6,112 nt of DNA. It comes from Lysobacterales bacterium (GTDB lineage Bacteria; Pseudomonadota; Gammaproteobacteria; Xanthomonadales; SZUA-36). Each line of letters starts with the position of its first letter. Position 1 is the first letter of the stretch. The translations under genes and the position numbers were made by a program. The stretch lies in the NCBI GenBank assembly GCA_009692275.1, contig SHZL01000170.1:1-6112 (forward strand), given 5' to 3'. Positions 1-5,242 of this stretch are shown piece after piece. The notes under the pieces are model-generated. The model was not told the DNA's origin, did no database searches, and saw only the letters and a program-made list of their open reading frames with translations.

Positions 1-38
1 ATAGCGCTTGCGAAAAATGAAATCAGGAACGTTTTCAT
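1..38 (-). CDS. Possible start of a secreted or membrane protein gene (partial)
   Basis: On the minus strand an ATG at 36-38 opens a frame that runs off the window edge and reads MKTFLISFFASA. A lysine followed by a run of hydrophobic and small residues is what the n- and h-regions of a Sec signal peptide look like. It begins 69 bases after the stop of the membrane-protein gene and has the same direction. No convincing Shine-Dalgarno sequence is visible in the bases before it. Only 12 codons can be seen, so product and reality of the gene cannot be settled here. Confidence 0.35.
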   Translation of the reverse strand, partial: MKTFLISFFASA

Positions 39-107
39 ACGCGGGAGCCAATTCGCAGTTGCATGCACTTACCTCGGAGTCGGAGACCGGGCGCTTCGGG
101 TTGGCCC

Positions 108-800
108 TCAGTGCGATTTCCTGGCGGCACGATGGGGCAGCACCAGAATGAGGGCAGCGATGGCCACAAGCAGAGCACCGGTGGCGGCATAACGACTGAA
201 TTCCAGGCCGCCATCCGCCACTGGTTTATCAAGGTAATCACCAACGACAGCCCCAAGCGGCCTGGTCAGAACAAATGCTGTCCAGAACAGTGCCGTGCGC
301 GACAGGGTGGTGAAAAAGTGGGCGAAAACAACCAGCAGCAGCATGCCGCCAAATATCGCCGCAGCACCGGTGTAACCCAGGCCGGCGCTGTCAGCCGTCC
401 AATCACCCGGTGCGGTACCCGGCGTTTGGGAAAACATGATGGTCAGCCAATAAAACCCTTCGGCCTTTGCCGTGTGGACGGAACTGATATCGATGGAGCC
501 AAGGGATCTGTGCCAGGTAAATAGTGAGGCAATCAGCAGAGTGGACAAGAGAATCGAGCCGCCCAGGTAACCAATGCCCAGGGACCGGTCCGCGAAGTCA
601 GCAAGAGTAGTGCCCACGGTTGTGGAGGCGATGATAGTTACCCAGTACAGAACCGGGTGAAAAGCTTTCGCGGCAATCTGCAGCGCAACTGCAGCAACAC
701 CCCCTGTTTCCCGCAAAGTGGTCGCAAGGATCTTGATAACCCAGAAACCCAGGGTAACTTCCGGCACCTTGGCCAGCGCATTTTGAATATTGGAATTCAT
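108..800 (-). CDS. COG4705-type multi-spanning membrane protein, probably with an internal deletion
   Basis: Uncharacterised inner-membrane protein of the COG4705 kind; no function is established for the family as far as I know. I start it at the ATG at 798-800 (MNSNIQNALAKVPEV...); a GTG seven codons upstream (819-821) is possible, but the conserved part begins at KVPEV (residues 11-15), and neither start has a well-placed ribosome site. It is about 230 residues long with a regular internal repeat: an aromatic-Trp pair, then a T/S-rich helix ending in GT..(D) occurs at FW19-20, YW52-53, YW117-118 and FW172-173, the last three ending in D68, D133 and D188. RPLGAVVGDYLDKP (180-193) is the best family signature. 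From memory the family has TLGETGGD followed by about 20 more residues before the ...QIAAK...YW segment; here R30 replaces the glycine and those residues are absent. SQTPGTAPGDW (124-134) has two prolines where the family has leucine. The gene may therefore be decaying. It could be co-transcribed with hslVU, though 261 bases separate them. Confidence 0.85.
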   Translation of the reverse strand: MNSNIQNALAKVPEVTLGFWVIKILATTLRETGGVAAVALQIAAKAFHPVLYWVTIIASTTVGTTLADFADRSLGIGYLGGSILLSTLLIASLFTWHRSLGSIDISSVHTAKAEGFYWLTIMFSQTPGTAPGDWTADSAGLGYTGAAAIFGGMLLLVVFAHFFTTLSRTALFWTAFVLTRPLGAVVGDYLDKPVADGGLEFSRYAATGALLVAIAALILVLPHRAARKSH

Positions 801-869
801 GAAGACCGCAGAGTCTCCCACTGAATGGACGTGCCCGCAACTGAGTGCGTATAGGTACCATTCGGAAGA

Positions 870-1061
870 TTACTCCCGGTACAACAACCCCTCTACCGCC
901 AACTGGTCATCCATTTTTTCGCCCAGCCAGTTGGGAATCTGCGTTTTGAGTGTGATGTGGATACCCGCTTGCTCATGTTCCGTGAACAGTGCCAGGACGT
1001 TCCCGCGGGAACGTGTGTCAGTCCCGTTGCAAAGCTCGTGCCGGATGTTGTCGTATAAGGA
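870..1061 (-). pseudogene. Orphan C-terminal gene fragment, resembling the tail of a DUF222/HNH endonuclease
   Basis: Directly after the hslU stop codon, and in the same frame, 63 further codons are open up to a TAA at 870-872. There is no plausible start codon: the only ATG is 13 codons before the end. Third codon positions are GC-rich and the composition looks protein-like. The tail contains GIHIT, then NWLGEKMDDQLAVEGLLYRE. From memory, DUF222 (13E12-type) proteins with an HNH nuclease domain in marine Gammaproteobacteria end with a similar W-x-GE-x-MD-x-x-x-A-x-x-GL signature, preceded by a short strand like GLxIxxxT. HNH and DUF222 domains themselves are absent. I read it as a remnant of a gene whose 5' part was lost, leaving its end fused next to hslU. 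It is not an HslU extension, because HslU ends at its conserved SRYIL tail. Family assignment is from memory and tentative. Confidence 0.4.
976..1014. repeat. Pair of GTTC/GAAC palindromes
   Basis: ACGTTCCCGCGGGAACGT at 997-1014 is a perfect 18-base palindrome. Just beside it, TGTTC-cgt-GAACA at 976-988 is a second perfect dyad. Both have GTTC and GAAC as outer half-sites (977-987 and 999-1012), with centres about 23.5 bases apart, roughly two helical turns. They lie about 200 bases upstream of the membrane-protein start and inside the gene remnant. They could be paired operator sites or chance palindromes in GC-rich DNA; nothing here shows which. Confidence 0.5.
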
Positions 1062-2399
1062 TTAGAGAATATACCGGCTCAAATCCTCATTCCCCGCCAG
1101 CGCCTTTAGGTGTTCGTCCACGTAGGCGGCATCGATCTCGAAGGACTCGCCGGAACGGTCCGGGGCCTCGAAGGAGATCACATCCAGCAGGCGCTCCATC
1201 ACCGTATGCAAACGGCGGGCGCCGATGTTTTCGGTTGATTCATTGACCTGGAAAGCGATCTCGGCTATGCGCCGCACGCCATTCGTGGTGAAGCTGACCG
1301 TCACGCCTTCAGTCGCCAGCAGCGCAGTGTATTGCTGGGTCAGCGAAGCCTGGGGTTCGGTGAGGATGCGGGTGAAGTCTTCTACTTCCAGCGCGTGCAG
1401 TTCGACCCGGATGGGCAGGCGGCCCTGCAGTTCGGGAATGAGGTCCGATGGCCTGGCCATGTGGAATGCACCGGATGCGATGAACAGCATGTGGTCGGTT
1501 TTAACTACGCCGTTGCGGGTGGACACGGTGCAGCCCTCGACCAGCGGCAGCAGGTCGCGCTGCACGCCCTCGCGGGATACGTCAGCGCCGGCGTATTCGG
1601 CACGTTTGGCCACCTTGTCCAGTTCGTCGATGAACACGATGCCATTTTGCTCGGCGTTTTCCAGCGCCTGCTGCTTGATCTCTTCCTCGTTGATCAGCTT
1701 GGCGGCTTCATCATCGACCAGCAGCGGAAATGCGTCACGGATTTTCATCTTGCGCTTGTGTTTTTTTCCACCCGAGAGGTTCTGGAACATGCCTTGCAAC
1801 TGGCTGGCCATTTCCTCCATGCCGGGCGGAGTCATGATTTCCACGCCAATTTGCGCGGTGACATCGAATTCGATCTCGCGCTCGTCCAGTTCGCCGTGGA
1901 CCAGCTGGTAGCGCAGCTTCGAGCGGGTTTTGCTGCCGGGTGCGTCCTCGGCCTCCGGTTCGTTGGCGAATCCTATGCCCTGTGCGCGCGGCAGCAAGAC
2001 GTCAAGGATGCGGTCATGGGCGGCGTCCTGGGCGCGCGAGCGCACGCGCTCCATGGCCTGCTCGCGGGTCATTTTCACGGCGGTATCGACCAGGTCGCGA
2101 ATGATGGATTCTACGTCCTTGCCCACGTAGCCGACCTCGGTGAACTTGGTGGCCTCGACCTTGATGAACGGCGCATTGGCGAGATGGGCCAGCCGCCTTG
2201 CAATTTCCGTCTTGCCGACGCCGGTAGGGCCGATCATCAGGATGTTCTTGGGGGTGATTTCGTCGCGCAATTCCAGCGGAACCTGCATGCGGCGCCAGCG
2301 GCTGCGCAGCGCGATCGCCACGGCGCGCTTGGCATCTGCCTGGCCAATGATGTGCTTGTCCAGTTCCTGGACAATTTCACGCGGGGTCATCTGCGACAT
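1062..2399 (-). CDS. hslU: HslU, ATPase and unfoldase subunit of the HslUV protease
   Basis: AAA+ ATPase (ClpY) that forms a hexameric ring, unfolds substrates and feeds them to HslV in the cytoplasm. It is 445 residues, close to the 443 of E. coli. Visible motifs: Walker A GPTGVGKT (57-64, K63); the pore-loop GYVG (90-93) that grips substrate; a variable I-domain from about 110 to 240; Walker B IVFIDELDK (254-262, D258, E259); sensor-1 region ASGAF (308-312); arginine-finger segment GRLPIR (326-331, R327); sensor-2 GARRL (393-397). The C-terminal SRYIL is the tail that docks between HslV subunits and activates the protease. The ATG start lies two bases after the hslV stop, so the pair is translationally linked and its ribosome site must lie in the end of hslV. 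No key residue is missing. Confidence 0.98.
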   Translation of the reverse strand: MSQMTPREIVQELDKHIIGQADAKRAVAIALRSRWRRMQVPLELRDEITPKNILMIGPTGVGKTEIARRLAHLANAPFIKVEATKFTEVGYVGKDVESIIRDLVDTAVKMTREQAMERVRSRAQDAAHDRILDVLLPRAQGIGFANEPEAEDAPGSKTRSKLRYQLVHGELDEREIEFDVTAQIGVEIMTPPGMEEMASQLQGMFQNLSGGKKHKRKMKIRDAFPLLVDDEAAKLINEEEIKQQALENAEQNGIVFIDELDKVAKRAEYAGADVSREGVQRDLLPLVEGCTVSTRNGVVKTDHMLFIASGAFHMARPSDLIPELQGRLPIRVELHALEVEDFTRILTEPQASLTQQYTALLATEGVTVSFTTNGVRRIAEIAFQVNESTENIGARRLHTVMERLLDVISFEAPDRSGESFEIDAAYVDEHLKALAGNEDLSRYIL

Positions 2400-2401
2400 A
2401 A

Positions 2402-2944
2402 TTATTCGATTTCCAGTGTTTCGATGGTGAGATTGGAGTTGGTGAAGATGCAGATGCCAGCTGCAATACCCAGGGCATTGCGCGTGATCGATTCTGCGTC
2501 GAGCTCGGTGTATTGCAGCAGCGCCATCGCGGCGGCCTGCGCGAACGGGCCGCCCGAACCGATGGCGATCAAGCCGTTTTCCGGTTCAATCACGTCACCG
2601 TTGCCAGAGATCAGCAGCGAGTTGCTGCGATCGGCAATGGCCAGCAAGGCTTCCAGGCGGCGCAGGCTGCGGTCGGTGCGCCAGTCCTTGGCCAGTTCAA
2701 CGGCGGCGCGGACGAGATGGCCGGAGTGTTTTTCCAGTTTGCCCTCAAACCGCTCAAACAGGGTAAACGCATCGGCCGTGGCGCCGGCGAACCCGGCAAT
2801 CACCTGGTCTTTATACAGCCGCCGCACCTTGCGGGCATTGGCTTTCATCACGGTATTGCCCAGCGTTACCTGGCCGTCTCCGCCCATCACGACCTGCTTG
2901 CCACGTCGTACCGAGCAAATGGTTGTTCCGCGGTATTGTTCCAC
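2402..2944 (-). CDS. hslV: HslV, proteolytic subunit of the HslUV protease
   Basis: Threonine peptidase of the proteasome-beta fold (ClpQ); two hexamer rings form the degradation chamber. It has 180 residues. The start is a GTG at 2942-2944, preceded by GGGAAGGAA at a short spacing; no other start lies upstream in frame. The protein opens MEQYRG-TT, so the catalytic Thr is residue 7 and a six-residue propeptide must be removed, unlike E. coli HslV, where only Met precedes it. Counting Thr7 as 1, the catalytic Lys33 is K39 in MKANARKVRR, Asp17 is D23 in GGDGQ, and the conserved Gly45 is G51 in AGFAGATAD. KDWRTDR and GNGDVIEPE are further family signatures. It is first in the hslVU operon, under a probable sigma-32 promoter and divergent from aqpZ. 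Confidence 0.98.
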   Translation of the reverse strand: MEQYRGTTICSVRRGKQVVMGGDGQVTLGNTVMKANARKVRRLYKDQVIAGFAGATADAFTLFERFEGKLEKHSGHLVRAAVELAKDWRTDRSLRRLEALLAIADRSNSLLISGNGDVIEPENGLIAIGSGGPFAQAAAMALLQYTELDAESITRNALGIAAGICIFTNSNLTIETLEIE

Positions 2945-2946
2945 TG

Positions 2947-2955
2947 TTCCTTCCC
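2947..2955 (-). promoter_or_regulatory. Ribosome binding site of hslV supporting the GTG start
   Basis: On the minus strand GGGAAGGAA is followed after two bases by the GTG start. The AAGG core leaves only four bases to the GTG, which is short, but the position of the catalytic Thr7 and the absence of other in-frame starts make this the start. Confidence 0.6.
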
Positions 2956-2975
2956 GGATAGTTGCTGGACTTCAA

Positions 2976-3004
2976 ACGTGGGGATTTGCACCGTGAAATA
3001 CAAG
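2976..3004 (-). promoter_or_regulatory. Candidate sigma-32 (heat-shock) promoter of hslVU
   Basis: On the minus strand CTTGTA (2999-3004) is followed after 15 bases by CCCCACGT (2976-2983). The sigma-32 consensus is CTTGAA, 13-17 bases, CCCCATNT; the match is 5 of 6 and 6 of 7 fixed positions, with allowed spacing. Transcription would start near 2969 and leave a leader of about 25 bases before the hslV GTG. hslVU is a classical sigma-32 operon in E. coli, so position and sequence agree. Confidence 0.7.
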
Positions 3005-3107
3005 CTGTGGGCAAGCAGGGGTGGGATTCAGCGGCTTTTTTGGATTATGCTTGGCAGCGGCCGGGTGCAAAACGGCCAGGTCGGGTCAATCATCACTCAT
3101 TTAAAAC

Positions 3108-3114
3108 GGGAGAG
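3108..3114 (+). promoter_or_regulatory. Ribosome binding site of aqpZ
   Basis: GGGAGAG lies five bases before the ATG at 3120-3122, a good Shine-Dalgarno sequence that fixes the start. No clear sigma-70 promoter could be picked in 3005-3107. A short GGCCG/CGGCC dyad sits near 3060-3077, of unknown meaning. Confidence 0.65.
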
Positions 3115-3119
3115 AACAA

Positions 3120-3815
3120 ATGAGCTTATCGAAAAAGGTTGCAGCCGAATTCATCGGCACGTTCTGGCTGGTGCTGGGAGGCTGCGGTGCGGCAGTCCTT
3201 GCGGCTGGTTTTCCAGGGTTCGGGATCGGTTTTGCGGGGGTCGCGCTGGCATTTGGTTTGACCGTGCTGACCATGGCCTACGCCATCGGTCATATTTCCG
3301 GCTGCCACCTCAACCCTGCTGTATCGCTGGGCCTGGCCGTGGCGGGACGTTTCAAATTTGCTGAACTGCCGGCCTACGTCATTGCCCAGGTGCTGGGAGC
3401 GGTTGCAGCAGCTGCCATACTGGCCTGGATTGCGGGCGGCGCGCCAGGGTTTGATCTTGCTGCCAGCGGGCTGGCGTCCAACGGCTACGGCGAGCACTCT
3501 CCCGGTGGTTACTCCATGGAATCGGGCTTTGTCACTGAAGTGGTCATGACCATGATGTTCCTGATCATCATACTGGGCGCAACAGACAAACGCGCGCCCG
3601 CCGGCTTTGCGCCCATTGCCATCGGGCTGGGCCTGACCCTGATTCACCTGATCAGCATTCCGGTTACCAATACGTCGGTCAACCCGGCGCGCAGCACCGG
3701 GCCGGCGCTCATCGTTGGCGGTTGGGCTATCGCACAACTATGGATGTTCTGGGTAGCGCCCATGATTGGTGCAGTCATTGCCGGAGTGGTCTACCGCTGG
3801 TTCGAAAAGGACTGA
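3120..3815 (+). CDS. aqpZ: AqpZ, aquaporin Z water channel
   Basis: Inner-membrane water-selective channel of the MIP family, a tetramer that equilibrates water during osmotic change. It has 231 residues, the same length as E. coli AqpZ and near-identical over long stretches. Both half-helix motifs are intact: NPA at 65-67 and NPAR at 188-191. The selectivity filter of a water channel (rather than a glycerol channel) is present: F45, H176, T185 and R191, matching F43, H174, T183 and R189 of E. coli. GISGCH... places C62 two residues before L64 where E. coli has HISGGHFN. SNGYGEHSPGGYSM (120-133) and HLISIPVTNTS (176-186) are AqpZ signatures. It stands alone, divergent from hslVU and convergent with xerC; its 3' end is followed by the structured repeats. 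Confidence 0.97.
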   Translation: MSLSKKVAAEFIGTFWLVLGGCGAAVLAAGFPGFGIGFAGVALAFGLTVLTMAYAIGHISGCHLNPAVSLGLAVAGRFKFAELPAYVIAQVLGAVAAAAILAWIAGGAPGFDLAASGLASNGYGEHSPGGYSMESGFVTEVVMTMMFLIIILGATDKRAPAGFAPIAIGLGLTLIHLISIPVTNTSVNPARSTGPALIVGGWAIAQLWMFWVAPMIGAVIAGVVYRWFEKD

Positions 3816-3914
3816 TCCAGGCAGCGAACCGGGCAGCGAACGGTGCCGGGGACCTGCTTACAAGACACGCCGTGATTTCACCGTGCAGGCCGAGGGGCGC
3901 GAGCTGCGGCCGAT

Positions 3915-3996
3915 ATCTCTTTCCAGGAGACGCCGTAAACCCATCCCTGGGGGCTCGAATGAAACATCCCTGTTTCATACGCTCCTGGGAAGGGAT
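3915..3996 (+). repeat. Left branched module of element A
   Basis: The stem 3915-3929 pairs with 3982-3996 over 15 positions, 13 Watson-Crick and two G-U if the plus strand is RNA. It encloses two hairpins: CCCA-tccc-TGGG (3940-3951) and ATGAAACA-tccc-TGTTTCAT (3959-3978, an 8-base perfect stem). Both have the same tip and share the word CATCCCTG while their stems differ further out. Confidence 0.65.
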
Positions 3997-4029
3997 CTCC
4001 GCCACATCTCGCTTAGCCCTGTCGGCTCC

Positions 4030-4102
4030 TCGCCAGCATCGACCTCCAGGGATGGAGGAAATGCGGGAGGATTGCCGGGAGCAATCCCCGCCCTGCTGGC
4101 GA
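4030..4102 (+). repeat. Right branched module of element A
   Basis: TCGCCAGC (4030-4037) pairs perfectly with GCTGGCGA (4095-4102) and encloses two hairpins: CCTCCA-ggga-TGGAGG (4043-4058), and GGATTGC-cggga-GCAATCC (4069-4087), which is lengthened by GCGG/CCGC (4063-4066 with 4088-4091) past a two-base bulge. The layout mirrors the left module, with GGGA tips instead of TCCC. Confidence 0.65.
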
Positions 4103-4207
4103 CGGTCTTGTAAGCAGGTCCCCGCCCCAGTTTTTCCAACCATTCCTGCGATAGCCTGCTTTGTTAGTTCTGGGTTTCGCCAAAGTTTGAACGTACCTTT
4201 GCGCGGA

Positions 4208-4317
4208 AGGCTGATGTCGGGGGCTTGGTCCAGGACCGTCGCCAGCAGGGAGGCTGGCGAGGAGCTTACAGGGAAGTACTTGCAGCGTGTCCTGGACCAA
4301 GCCCCCGGCATCAGCCT
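4208..4317 (-). repeat. Structured palindromic element B, a short relative of A in opposite orientation
   Basis: The arms 4208-4236 and 4289-4317 are inverted repeats of 29 bases with one mismatch (4217/4308). The 52-base core, read on the minus strand, begins ACGC and ends GACG as in element A. It shares with A the 17-mer at 4234-4250 (inverted copy of 4091-4107) and the block 4253-4273 (19 of 21 positions matching the reverse complement of 4017-4037). Between these blocks B has two bases where A has 53, the two right-hand hairpins. The TCGCCAGC/GCTGGCGA stem is kept (4239-4246 with 4253-4260). The arms are unrelated to those of A. The 29-base stem lies 37 bases past the xerC stop and could stop transcription from either side. 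Confidence 0.75.
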
Positions 4318-4354
4318 CCTGGAACGCACGCACGAACTGCGGAAACAAACCAGA

Positions 4355-5242
4355 CTATTTCTTTTTAGCCCGCGGGTGCGCCTTGTCGTACACCTTCGCC
4401 AGATGCTGAAAATCCAGGTGCGTGTATATCTGGGTGGTAGCAATATCGCTGTGACCCAGCAATTCCTGTACGGCCCGCAAATCACCGGAAGATTCCAGCA
4501 GATGGCTGGCGAAACTATGCCGTAGCAGGTGCGGATACACGTTTTGCGGCAGACCCTGTTTGCGGGCCCAGTAACGCACGCGGGACTGTATGGTGCGGGT
4601 ACTGATGGGTTTGCCCGTGCGGCTGACAAAAATAACCGGCTCTTGGAAGGAAGCAAACTCGCCACGGACTTTGCGCCATTCCACCAGGGCTTTAGCAGCG
4701 ACGCGACCAAATGGCACCATCCGGGTTTTCCTGCCCTTGCCGGTAACCGTCAGCATGCCGCCGGCAGAATCAAGCTGTGCCCAGGTCAAGTCAGCCAGTT
4801 CCGCCAAGCGCAAACCGGAAGAATAAAAGAGTTCCATCATGGCTTTGTCGCGAATGGCGAGGGTTGTATTGGCCGGAAAAGACAGCAGCCGGGTGACGGA
4901 ATCCGCATCCAGGGTCTCGGGCAACTTGCGCACTTGTTTTGGCGCGCGCACGGACTGGGCCGGGTTGCTACCCACCTTGCCTTCCTTCAGCAGCCAGCGG
5001 TAAAAGCTGCGAATGGCGCAGAGCAGGCGTTGCACTGATCGAGCACCCATGCCCTGCCGGTGAAGCCGGGCCACCAGGGCGCGAACGTGGTACTCGGTCA
5101 CAGACGCTGGTGATGTGATGCCCTGCTGTGACAATTCAGCCAGGAGGTGATCGAGGTCGCGCTGATAAGCCTGGATGGTGCGTGAGGACAACCCGCGCTC
5201 GTTGCGCAGGTAAGCGAAGAATTGCTGCGTAAGGGCCTTCAA
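4355..5242 (-). CDS. xerC: XerC, tyrosine recombinase for chromosome dimer resolution
   Basis: Site-specific recombinase that with XerD resolves chromosome dimers at dif, near the septum with FtsK. It has 295 residues (298 in E. coli). The N-terminal SAM-like DNA-binding domain spans about 1-95, the catalytic domain about 105-290. All catalytic residues are visible: R145 in SSGLRLAEL, a lysine in the TGKGRK hairpin (K169 or K172), H238 and R241 in HLLRHSFASHLL, H264 in LGHSDIATT, and the nucleophile Y273 in QIYTHL. It starts with TTG at 5240-5242, overlapping the stop of the DUF484 gene as TTGA, so translation is probably coupled. The position after dapF and DUF484 favours XerC over XerD. No yigB-type HAD gene follows as it does in E. 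coli; the structured repeats and convergent aqpZ come instead. Confidence 0.96.
   Translation of the reverse strand: MKALTQQFFAYLRNERGLSSRTIQAYQRDLDHLLAELSQQGITSPASVTEYHVRALVARLHRQGMGARSVQRLLCAIRSFYRWLLKEGKVGSNPAQSVRAPKQVRKLPETLDADSVTRLLSFPANTTLAIRDKAMMELFYSSGLRLAELADLTWAQLDSAGGMLTVTGKGRKTRMVPFGRVAAKALVEWRKVRGEFASFQEPVIFVSRTGKPISTRTIQSRVRYWARKQGLPQNVYPHLLRHSFASHLLESSGDLRAVQELLGHSDIATTQIYTHLDFQHLAKVYDKAHPRAKKK

Larger units (their letters stand above)
3847..4124 (+). repeat. Structured palindromic element A
   Basis: The ends are a perfect 20-base inverted repeat, 3847-3866 against 4105-4124, beginning CGGGGACCTG. Between them lies a 238-base core that starts ACGC and ends GACG. It contains two branched modules described separately and a small AGCC/GGCT hairpin (4015-4027). 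It encodes no protein that I can recognise. No target-site duplication is evident at its edges. The core shares blocks with element B in inverted orientation, which gives the element its assigned direction. It may be a non-autonomous mobile element or a structured RNA; I recall hairpin-rich repeats of this general style in marine gammaproteobacterial genomes but cannot name a described family. Confidence 0.75.
3816..4354. other. Gene-free region between converging aqpZ and xerC, filled by palindromic elements
   Basis: No credible gene is present in these 539 bases. The open frames crossing it run through the repeats and look unlike any protein. It begins with a 10-base direct repeat (GGCAGCGAAC at 3820-3829 and 3832-3841), then element A (3847-4124), an 83-base spacer in which I see no recognisable feature, element B (4208-4317), and 37 plain bases before the xerC stop. 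No classical terminator with a clean hairpin and T-run follows either gene, so the elements may end both transcripts. Confidence 0.8.

Noticed and set aside
60..107. Possible terminator after the membrane-protein gene (GGGC...GCCC)
   Set aside because: The stem is only four base pairs with a large loop and no T-run follows on the minus strand.
819..821. GTG as the start of the COG4705 gene
   Set aside because: It adds seven residues without family resemblance and has no ribosome site; the ATG at 798-800 is preferred, though GGGAG lies rather far upstream of it.
1062..1064. Readthrough of the hslU stop into the in-frame downstream codons
   Set aside because: HslU already ends with its conserved functional SRYIL tail and the stop is TAA in ordinary context; a fused C-terminus would be expected to disturb docking to HslV.
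1332..2996. Plus-strand open frame of 554 codons opposite hslU and hslV
   Set aside because: It is the antisense of two clearly conserved genes; long antisense frames are common in GC-rich codons and the translation resembles no protein.
3820..3841. Direct repeat GGCAGCGAAC, 12-base period
   Set aside because: Only two short copies; noted in the intergenic entry but without evidence of a function.
3915..4317. All three imperfect pairs in the long stems are G-U when the plus strand is RNA, hinting at plus-strand RNA selection
   Set aside because: Three cases are too few, and because A and B have opposite orientations the strands disagree relative to the shared core.
3847..4317. CRISPR array or insertion sequence with transposase
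   Set aside because: There are no regularly spaced direct repeats and no transposase or other gene inside; no target-site duplication is visible at the edges.
3775..4710. Long minus-strand open frame across elements A and B into xerC
   Set aside because: It runs through the palindromes and an off-frame part of xerC, has no recognisable domain, and its open length follows from GC-rich sequence.
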